Below are positions 1 to 4,903 of a stretch of DNA of 6,189 nt, one piece after another. Both the position numbers and the translations under genes were made by a program. The notes under the pieces are model-generated. The model did not search any database and had not been told where the DNA came from. It saw nothing but the letters and a program-made list of their open reading frames with translations. Positions within the stretch are counted from its first letter, which is position 1. The number at the start of each line of letters is the position of its first letter. Source of the stretch: an uncultured Lachnospiraceae bacterium (lineage in GTDB: Bacteria > Bacillota > Clostridia > Lachnospirales > Lachnospiraceae); the NCBI GenBank assembly GCA_902783095.1, contig CACZPX010000183.1:1-6189 (forward strand), written 5' to 3'.

Positions 1-753
1 GCGGAGAAATTCCTGGACATCAAGTGCCGCATGGCGGGACTCACCCCTGCGGCGGTGGTGATCGTGGCCACGGTGCGCGCCTTAAAGTACCACGGCGGCG
101 TGCCGAAGGCCGAGCTGAACAACGAGAACCTGGAGGCCCTAAAGGCCGGCCTGCCCAACCTCCTGCAGCACGTGGGCAACATCAAAAACGTGTACGGCCT
201 GCCCTGCGTGGTGGCGGTCAACGCCTTCCCCACGGATACGCCGGCGGAACTGGCCATGGTGGAAGAGGAGTGCAGAAAGCTGGGCGTGAACGTGGCCTTG
301 AGCGAGGTCTGGGCCAAGGGCGGCGAAGGCGGCAAGGCGCTGGCAAACGCCGTGGTGGAGCTGTGCGAACAGCCGAACGACTTTAGGCAGTCCTACGAGC
401 TGGACCTGGGCATCGAGGAAAAGATGGACGCCATCTGCAAAAAGATCTATCACGCGGACGGCGTGGTGCTGACCGACGCCGCAAAGAAGCAGGTGAAGAA
501 ACTGACGGAGCTCGGCTTTGACCATATGCCCGTGTGCATGGCCAAGACCCAGTATTCCTTCTCCGACGATCCCAAAAAGCTCGGCGCGCCCAAAGATTTC
601 ACCGTGACGGTGCGCAACGTGACCGTCTCTGCCGGCGCGGGCTTTATCGTGGCGCTGACGGGCGATATCATGACCATGCCCGGCCTGCCCAAGTCGCCGG
701 CGGCGGAGCGCATCGACGTGGACGAGAACGGAAAGATCACCGGACTGTTCTAA
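1..753 (+). CDS. fhs: Formate--tetrahydrofolate ligase, C-terminal part (5' end outside window)
   Basis: This enzyme (10-formyltetrahydrofolate synthetase) joins formate to tetrahydrofolate using ATP in the cytoplasm. It feeds purine and formyl-methionine synthesis and, in acetogens, the methyl branch of the Wood-Ljungdahl pathway. The reading frame is open from base 1 and gives 250 residues, so just under half of a family protein of about 556 residues is present. The N-terminal part with the ATP-binding P-loop lies outside the window. Recognisable family stretches are the opening KCRMAGLTPAAVVIVATVRA segment, the following LKYHGGVPK, the central VVAVNAFPTDTPAEL, and the C-terminal ALTGDIMTMPGLPKSPAAER, ending in DENGKITGLF. 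The methionine at base 31 is internal to a conserved block and is not the start. The frame has no break. It is followed by a hairpin at 791-828, so it probably ends its transcript. The identification is secure; a role in acetogenesis cannot be judged from here. Confidence 0.97.
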   Translation, partial: AEKFLDIKCRMAGLTPAAVVIVATVRALKYHGGVPKAELNNENLEALKAGLPNLLQHVGNIKNVYGLPCVVAVNAFPTDTPAELAMVEEECRKLGVNVALSEVWAKGGEGGKALANAVVELCEQPNDFRQSYELDLGIEEKMDAICKKIYHADGVVLTDAAKKQVKKLTELGFDHMPVCMAKTQYSFSDDPKKLGAPKDFTVTVRNVTVSAGAGFIVALTGDIMTMPGLPKSPAAERIDVDENGKITGLF

Positions 754-790
754 GGCGGCTGCCGCTGAAAACAAAAGATTGTAAGAAAAC

Positions 791-835
791 GGGGCGTAAA
801 ATCAGCCGAATGGCCGATTGAACGCCCCGCTTTGC
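791..835 (+). terminator. Putative intrinsic terminator after fhs
   Basis: GGGGCGT (791-797) pairs perfectly with ACGCCCC (822-828). Inside it a second stem, ATCAGCC (801-807) with GGCCGAT (812-818), has one A-C mismatch around a GAAT loop. The stem starts 38 bases after the fhs stop. The downstream tract (GCTTTGCTGTGTT) is T-rich but interrupted, so termination may be incomplete. The right arm overlaps the candidate promoter of the next gene. Confidence 0.65.
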
Positions 836-846
836 TGTGTTAGGAT
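818..846 (+). promoter_or_regulatory. Candidate sigma-A promoter for the 892-1269 lipoprotein gene
   Basis: TTGAAC (818-823) and TAGGAT (841-846) are separated by exactly 17 bases. Each matches four of six consensus positions. The expected start near 853 gives a 5' leader of about 40 bases with a small GGGC/GCCC hairpin (858-870) ahead of the AGGAGG ribosome site. The -35 element lies inside the right arm of the fhs terminator hairpin. In a GC-rich background the match is suggestive but not conclusive. Confidence 0.45.
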
Positions 847-891
847 AGGGGCGCATCGGGCGGAAAGCCCTGCACACAGGAGGAAACTGTT

Positions 892-1269
892 ATGAAAAAG
901 ATCACGGCCCTGCTTGTAGCGGTCCTGATGGTTTTAGGCCTTGCGGCCTGCGGCGACTCCGCGCTGAGCGCGGCGGCCGGCACCTACAAGGGACAGTACA
1001 CCAAGTTTGTGGGCGACGGCGAAGACGCCAAGAACACGGACGAGGAGTTTACCCTGGTCCTGGAAAAGAACGGCAAGGGCACGCACAGCCGCAACGATCT
1101 GGAGATCGACGTGGAGTGGCAGCTTGAAGGCGAGAATTTCAAGATGACCGAGACCTTCATGGGCATGACCATTGAGTACACCGGAACACTGACCGGCACG
1201 ACGCTGGACATCTTCAACGGCGATCCGGAGGATCCGTTTACCGCTGAGTACGTGTACGAGAAGCAGTGA
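892..1269 (+). CDS. Small secreted lipoprotein of unknown function, predicted beta-rich
   Basis: The product is 125 residues. Residues 1-19 form a lipoprotein signal peptide: a KK n-region, the hydrophobic run ITALLVAVLMVLGL, and a lipobox LAAC with the modified cysteine at position 20. It should be lipid-anchored on the outer face of the cytoplasmic membrane. The mature part begins with a short spacer (GDSALSAAAG) and then runs as alternating polar and hydrophobic strands (GTYKGQYTKF, EEFTLVLEKNGKG, DVEWQLEGENFKMTETFMG, IEYTGTLTGTTLDIF), ending in AEYVYEKQ. This resembles small lipocalin-like or bacterial immunoglobulin-like barrels common among clostridial lipoproteins, but I cannot name a family, and its function is unknown. 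The start is supported by AGGAGG at 878-883, 8 bases upstream. It appears monocistronic, with a candidate promoter at 818-846 and a strong terminator at 1314-1351. The mature protein is acidic. Confidence 0.92.
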   Translation: MKKITALLVAVLMVLGLAACGDSALSAAAGTYKGQYTKFVGDGEDAKNTDEEFTLVLEKNGKGTHSRNDLEIDVEWQLEGENFKMTETFMGMTIEYTGTLTGTTLDIFNGDPEDPFTAEYVYEKQ

Positions 1270-1279
1270 CGCCGCGCCG

Positions 1280-1297
1280 CGGGCGGACCGCCGCCCG
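1280..1297 (+). other. Short GC-rich hairpin just after the lipoprotein stop codon
   Basis: CGGGCGG (1280-1286) and CCGCCCG (1291-1297) form a perfect 7-bp all-GC stem around an ACCG loop, beginning 11 bases after the stop. No T-tract follows, so it is not itself a terminator. It could protect the 3' end of the mRNA or help the terminator 17 bases further on. A stem of this size can also arise by chance at this GC content. Confidence 0.45.
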
Positions 1298-1313
1298 GCC
1301 GGCACGGAAAGAG

Positions 1314-1351
1314 ACGGTTCTGCACGAAAATGTGCAGAGCCGTTCTTTTTT
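1314..1351 (+). terminator. Strong intrinsic terminator of the 892-1269 gene
   Basis: ACGGTTCTGCAC (1314-1325) pairs with GTGCAGAGCCGT (1332-1343) over 12 bp with a single G-T wobble, around a GAAAAT loop. The tract TTCTTTTTT runs straight out of the stem. An A-rich stretch (GGAAAGAGA) precedes the left arm. The layout is the textbook rho-independent form. Confidence 0.92.
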
Positions 1352-1360
1352 GTGCAGCAA

Positions 1361-1406
1361 GCCCGGCAAGCGCGGCTGTGCTGGCACAGAGCCGCATTTG
1401 CCGGGC
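1361..1406. repeat. Long imperfect inverted repeat between terminator and promoter
   Basis: GCCCGGCAA (1361-1369) pairs perfectly with TTGCCGGGC (1398-1406), extended by a G1370-T1397 wobble. After one C-A mismatch, GCGGC (1372-1376) pairs with GCCGC (1391-1395). After a 2-base bulge (1389-1390), TGTG (1377-1380) pairs with CACA (1385-1388) around a CTGG loop, giving 19 bp in all. It has no T-tract. It sits 10 bases after the preceding terminator tract and 24 bases before the -35 box at 1431. It could be a dispersed REP-like palindrome, a DNA-binding site, or a degraded terminator. Nothing in the window tells these apart. Confidence 0.7.
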
Positions 1407-1430
1407 ACAGGGCATGAGCAGCCGCAGGCG

Positions 1431-1459
1431 TTGACCGCCTTCTGCTCGGTTGTTATAAT
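1431..1459 (+). promoter_or_regulatory. Near-consensus sigma-A promoter for the lipoprotein/propeller operon
   Basis: TTGACC (1431-1436, five of six consensus) and a perfect TATAAT (1454-1459) are separated by 17 bases. Transcription should start around 1466, giving a leader of about 50 bases before the ATG at 1518. The promoter lies in a non-coding gap after a strong terminator and points at the next gene. It should be strong and not depend on an activator, unless the inverted repeat just upstream binds a regulator. Confidence 0.85.
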
Positions 1460-1517
1460 CATTTGGATCGGCCCCGGCTTTGCGGGACCGGAAGAATAAG
1501 CAATACGGAGCAAGACC

Positions 1518-2216
1518 ATGAGACACAAAACGACGCTCTTGGCGGTGCTGTTCGCGTGCGGCCTGCTGTTTACCGGCTGCCTGTTTGGCGGCGGAGAGCA
1601 GGAGGACCATACGGCGGCGCAGGATACCGCGGCACAACAGGATACGGGGGACGGCACGCAGGCGGCCGGACCGACAAAAGAACAGGAAAGCGCGGCAGAT
1701 ACCAAAGAAGCCCCGCAGGCCGGCCTGCCGCACACCGGACCCGTTGCAGCGGCGGATGTGGCGGACGATTTAAAGGAAGCCGCAGCGGCGCTCACCGGGG
1801 ATGCGTCGGCGGATGCGCATCTTCTGGGCGCGGACGGTCTGCCCATGACGGACTTTGCCTATGAGGGCGGCGCGGCGCTCATAGCGCCTTACGTCCGGAT
1901 CGGGACCGGTGCCGTGACGGGGCAGGATGAGACGGCGACGGTGGAGCTTACCGTCACGTCGCCGGACCTGCTGCCGCTCATCGAACAGGCGGTCGCCGGC
2001 ATGGAAGCCCTGGATGAGGCGCAGATGAATGAAAACCTGGCCGCGCTGCTGGCGGCAGGCGGATACGCGGAGACAGCGTATGCCGTAAAGGCAGAGCTGC
2101 GCTACGTGGAGGGCGGCTGGTATATCGTGCAGAACGAGGAACTGGCAAACGCGCTCACCGGCGGTCTGCTGGCGGCGGAACGGGAAGCGGCGCCCAAGGC
2201 GGGGGGAGGACAGTGA
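1518..2216 (+). CDS. Secreted lipoprotein with acidic Gln/Thr/Asp-rich linker, unknown function
   Basis: The product is 232 residues. Residues 1-20 are a lipoprotein signal peptide (MRHK, then a hydrophobic run) with a lipobox FTGC; the lipid-modified cysteine should be residue 21. Phe at the -3 position of the lipobox is less usual than Leu. Residues 24-75 are a low-complexity linker rich in Gln, Thr, Asp, Ala and Gly, likely disordered and spanning the cell wall. Residues about 76-220 form a folded domain: a helix (ADVADDLKEAAAAL), strands including TATVELTVTSPDLLPLIEQA (139-158), an alpha-helix (about 160-181) and AVKAELRYVEGGWYIVQNEE (189-208). A helix, then strands, then a strand reading GGWYIV is reminiscent of small NTF2-like lipoprotein domains such as DUF4878 or DUF5105; this is a fold guess. 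The start is supported by GGAG at 1507-1510, 7 bases upstream. The stop overlaps the next start by one base, so the two are likely co-translated and may work together at the cell surface. Confidence 0.88.
   Translation: MRHKTTLLAVLFACGLLFTGCLFGGGEQEDHTAAQDTAAQQDTGDGTQAAGPTKEQESAADTKEAPQAGLPHTGPVAAADVADDLKEAAAALTGDASADAHLLGADGLPMTDFAYEGGAALIAPYVRIGTGAVTGQDETATVELTVTSPDLLPLIEQAVAGMEALDEAQMNENLAALLAAGGYAETAYAVKAELRYVEGGWYIVQNEELANALTGGLLAAEREAAPKAGGGQ
2204..2210 (+). promoter_or_regulatory. Ribosome binding site that fixes the start of the propeller protein
   Basis: GGGAGGA at 2204-2210 lies 5 bases before the ATG at 2216 but only 2 bases before an in-frame GTG at 2213, so ATG is preferred. The site is inside the last codons of the upstream lipoprotein gene. 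The stop and start share a base (TGATG), the usual arrangement for translational coupling. Confidence 0.8.
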
Positions 2217-4822
2217 TGTTCAACAAGAAAGCAAGAGGATCCATCGGGACCGGCTGCCTGATGGCAAAGATCCGCGAAAACGGTCGCGGCGGAGCGGTCC
2301 GGCTTTTTAGCCTGCTGCTGTGCGCCGTCATGCTGCTCTCCGTCTATTCGCAGACGGCCTACGCCGAACTGCCGGAGCCGACGGAACCGGTGGAGGTGGA
2401 ACTGAACGTCTACAGCACCGAGACGGACGCGGCCACGGCGGAGGGCGTCTATTTTGACAACGTCTTTTACGTGAACACGGAGACGCTGCACGAGCTTACC
2501 GGCCTGCGCCTGCTGTACACGGAGAGCGACGGAACGCTGGAGATCCACGGCTTTTACAGCCAGCGCCAGATGCTGCTGCATCCGGACGGCACGGGAACGG
2601 AGCAGTTCGGCACGGAGACCGTGACCTTTGCCTGCCCGTACCTCACCTACGGGGACGAACCGTATATCTCGCTGCTGCATCTGCTGCGCTACCTGGACGT
2701 CCCGGTCACCTTTGCGCAGGACGAGAACGAGCCGGTGCATCTGTATATCACCGTGCCCTATACCATTTACGACGCCGTGGCGGAGTACGGCGTGGATACG
2801 GCCTTTTCCTGGCTGGAGGCGGCCGCCACGCAGGAGGATATCGAAAAGTATCTGACCAACGCCGGAGCGGCGATCCTGCTGTCGCACTATAAGGTGAGCT
2901 TCCGCCGCTGCTTCTTTGACGAGGCCGGCGTGGAGCAGGAAGTGCTGCAGGACGGCATCACCCGGGTGATCAAAGAGGAAGGCGACGACTACGCGGATCT
3001 GCTGAACAGCGCGATGGACGGCTTTAACCGGACCTCCGCGGCGCTCAGCGAAGAGGTGGATTTTATCGGCTACTATACCGACGTGATGAAGGACCTGATC
3101 AAGGCGGGACAGAAGGCCGGCTCGGTGCAGGCCATGGACTACCTGGCCGGGACCGCGCAGATGGCCGGCGGCGTCGGAAACGGCATCTCCGGCCTGATCG
3201 ACGCCATCACGGGCATCAGCACCTACGCGGAGATGACGCAGCTGCAGAGAGAACTGCTGGATAAGACGGTGCTGTCCCCGCAGGGCGCGTTCATAAAAGG
3301 GGACTACGCAAACTATTATGCGGCCTGCGAGAACACGAAGGCCGCGATCGCGGAAGCGAACGACGGCGAAGTAAAGACCGAGACCCTGGACGCCATCATC
3401 AAGGCGCTGCAGGGCGCCGGCAGCGATCTGCTGGGAGAGGGACTTTTGGGACCGGTTGCGATCGCCATCAAGGCGGCGCCCGCCGTATCGACCCTGATGG
3501 GGAACGCGGAAAAGGACGCGGACCTTCTGGCCGCCCAGACGGCGCTGGTGATGCAGGACTACGCGGTGTCCATCTATGAAAACAAGCGGGCGGACGTGCG
3601 GAAACATCACTGGTACATGGGAGATGACTGGAAGGAAAACCTGAAGGAACTGCAGTACGATCTGATCCTGGCCGTCAAGGCCTCCGTGGCGGCGCGCCAC
3701 TATACGATCCGCAGCGACTATTCGCCGCTGGATCACGATTCGATGGAGCGGACCAACCTGAAGGCGGCGAGCCTGCTGCGCCGGGTGGAACAGGCCGTGA
3801 TCCTGGAGCCGGGCAAGCAAAACGCCTACACCGGCGAGGATCTGCATTGGATAAAAGAACTGCAGCTGCCCCGGTTCGGCAACAGCTGCAACAACATCAA
3901 CCTGGGCGGCATCGCGGCCTATGACGAGCGGACGGGGGCCTATTTCTACCGCGGCGATACGACGCACAAGCACAAGGACGGCGGCTATACCTTCTACACC
4001 CACGACCTGTGCATGGAGGACAGGGACGGCAACGTGACCGTGCTTTCGGACCAGGCGGCCGCCGGCCCCTGCATCAACGTGGTGCGGGACTGGGTCTACT
4101 ATCGTTCCGGGGACAGCTTTTCCGGCGTGATCCGCAGGGTGAAAACGGACGGGTCCGGCGATACGGCCGTGACCGATTTTAAGGTCAATGCCTTCTATGT
4201 GGCCTTTGGACGGCTGTTCTTCGTCGCGCCGTACGAGTTTGAAGATCCCTTTGGCATTTACCGCAGCCGGCTGGACGGCAGCGAGCGGGTGCTGATCACG
4301 GAGCTCGCTTCCGACGACCACTGCGACGGCGTCTGGATCTTCTCGCGCGATCTGCTGTATTACACGAAGACCAGCATGGCGGGCGGCACCGTGGGCTTTG
4401 AAGGTGGCCCGACCGGCCTGTTCCGGGCGGAGGTGCAGAAGGCAAAAGATGCGGATACGCCGCCGGACGTGAAGGAAGAGCAGCTGCGGGAGGGCGACTA
4501 CCGCATGGCGGCGCAGACCGGGGAGGACCTGCTGTTCGGCGATCCGCACACGGACGAACTGATCCTGTACCGGACGGCGGACGGCAGCTTTACGACGGTC
4601 GGCACGGCGGCGTACTACCAGCTCAATTTCAAAGACGAGTTCCATCCGGTCCTGAACGCGGACTTTTCGCTGAGCCTCGCGGCGCTGGACAAGAACAACA
4701 ACGCCTATATCCGGGCGGCAAACCCCTTCGGGACCGGAAACGGCATGAACGTGGCCGGAGAGCGCATCTACTACATCCGGACGAGCGCGGGCGGAAGAGA
4801 GGAAGGCATAGCCTGGCACTGA
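2216..4822 (+). CDS. Large secreted protein: stalk-like domain, helical middle, DUF5050-like beta-propeller
   Basis: The product is 868 residues. Residues 1-50 are a long signal peptide: about 29 basic residues of n-region, the core LFSLLLCAVMLLSVY, and a signal peptidase I site after TAYA. Residues about 76-180 hold two units resembling the copper amine oxidase N-terminal-like stalk domain of Firmicutes surface proteins: GVYFDNVFYVNTETLHELTG, and PYISLLHLLRYLDVPVTF. These domains are structural and do not imply oxidase activity. Residues about 185-530 are mainly helical, with two Gly/Ala-rich amphipathic stretches (near 315-335 and 405-430). Residues about 545-725 match DUF5050-type propeller blades, with FGNSCNNINLGGIAAY, INVVRDWVYY, IRRVKTDGSGDT and IYRSRLDGSERVL; weaker blades continue to the C-terminus. 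There is no sorting motif, catalytic motif or membrane anchor after the signal peptide, so it is probably released or held non-covalently. It is co-transcribed with the lipoprotein upstream. A binding or scaffold role is inferred; the substrate is unknown. Confidence 0.9.
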   Translation: MFNKKARGSIGTGCLMAKIRENGRGGAVRLFSLLLCAVMLLSVYSQTAYAELPEPTEPVEVELNVYSTETDAATAEGVYFDNVFYVNTETLHELTGLRLLYTESDGTLEIHGFYSQRQMLLHPDGTGTEQFGTETVTFACPYLTYGDEPYISLLHLLRYLDVPVTFAQDENEPVHLYITVPYTIYDAVAEYGVDTAFSWLEAAATQEDIEKYLTNAGAAILLSHYKVSFRRCFFDEAGVEQEVLQDGITRVIKEEGDDYADLLNSAMDGFNRTSAALSEEVDFIGYYTDVMKDLIKAGQKAGSVQAMDYLAGTAQMAGGVGNGISGLIDAITGISTYAEMTQLQRELLDKTVLSPQGAFIKGDYANYYAACENTKAAIAEANDGEVKTETLDAIIKALQGAGSDLLGEGLLGPVAIAIKAAPAVSTLMGNAEKDADLLAAQTALVMQDYAVSIYENKRADVRKHHWYMGDDWKENLKELQYDLILAVKASVAARHYTIRSDYSPLDHDSMERTNLKAASLLRRVEQAVILEPGKQNAYTGEDLHWIKELQLPRFGNSCNNINLGGIAAYDERTGAYFYRGDTTHKHKDGGYTFYTHDLCMEDRDGNVTVLSDQAAAGPCINVVRDWVYYRSGDSFSGVIRRVKTDGSGDTAVTDFKVNAFYVAFGRLFFVAPYEFEDPFGIYRSRLDGSERVLITELASDDHCDGVWIFSRDLLYYTKTSMAGGTVGFEGGPTGLFRAEVQKAKDADTPPDVKEEQLREGDYRMAAQTGEDLLFGDPHTDELILYRTADGSFTTVGTAAYYQLNFKDEFHPVLNADFSLSLAALDKNNNAYIRAANPFGTGNGMNVAGERIYYIRTSAGGREEGIAWH

Positions 4823-4829
4823 GGCGGAC

Positions 4830-4847
4830 GCAGAAAACTGCTTTTCT
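4830..4847 (+). terminator. Weak candidate terminator after the propeller gene
   Basis: GCAG (4830-4833) and CTGC (4838-4841) form a 4-bp stem with an AAAA loop, followed by TTTTCTT. The A-rich and T-rich arms AGAAAA and TTTTCT can pair instead. The stem is much shorter than at the other terminators here, so read-through into the protease gene is plausible. Confidence 0.3.
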
Positions 4848-4859
4848 TAAGTCAAACTG

Positions 4860-4868
4860 TGATATAAT
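4860..4868 (+). promoter_or_regulatory. Extended -10 promoter for the C11 protease gene
   Basis: TGATATAAT is a perfect TATAAT (4863-4868) with the TG dinucleotide of an extended -10 element one base upstream. No convincing -35 hexamer lies at 16-18 bases (around 4840 the sequence reads GCTTTT), which fits the extended -10 class. The start should be near 4875, leaving about 30 bases of leader containing the ribosome site. Confidence 0.7.
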
Positions 4869-4903
4869 CTACCTGACTATGTATTTAAGGGAGGAATTGC
4901 GAT

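Noticed and set aside
24..386. Out-of-frame + strand ORF inside fhs, and similar ones at 534-821, 1463-1864, 1585-1773, 2628-2855, 4953-5156 and 5671-5889
   Set aside because: Each is a shifted-frame shadow of a supported gene, with Arg/Gly/Pro-rich composition typical of shifted GC-rich codons.
1361..1406. Inverted repeat considered as a second intrinsic terminator
   Set aside because: No T-tract follows on either strand; the flanks are ACAGGGCATG on the right and GC-mixed sequence on the left. It is listed as a repeat instead.
1266..1499. 77-codon + strand frame in the gap between the two lipoprotein genes
   Set aside because: It runs through the strong terminator, the inverted repeat and the sigma-A promoter, and has no ribosome site or recognisable sequence.
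139..1846. Several - strand open frames (139-774, 450-740, 934-1305, 984-1733, 1238-1846)
   Set aside because: All lie opposite fhs or the two lipoprotein genes, or run across the terminator and promoter between them. Their compositions are low-complexity or Arg/Ser/Cys-rich, and they have no convincing ribosome site.
2213..2263. Alternative starts GTG 2213 and ATG 2261 for the propeller protein
   Set aside because: GTG 2213 is too close (2 bases) to the ribosome site. ATG 2261 would give a more usual signal peptide length, but the nearest purine-rich stretch is about 20 bases away. ATG 2216 has a well-placed GGGAGGA.
2441..2755. Copper amine oxidase activity suggested by the stalk-like domain
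   Set aside because: Only the small N-terminal-like domain is present. The catalytic oxidase domain with its topaquinone tyrosine and copper histidines is absent, and this domain is used as a structural module in many Firmicute surface proteins.
2102..4819. 905-codon open frame on the - strand opposite the propeller gene
   Set aside because: It mirrors the whole + strand gene. Its translation is rich in Arg, His, Val and Gln with no domain or signal peptide. The + strand frame has a signal peptide, ribosome site and recognisable blades. Long antisense frames are expected from GC-rich third codon positions.
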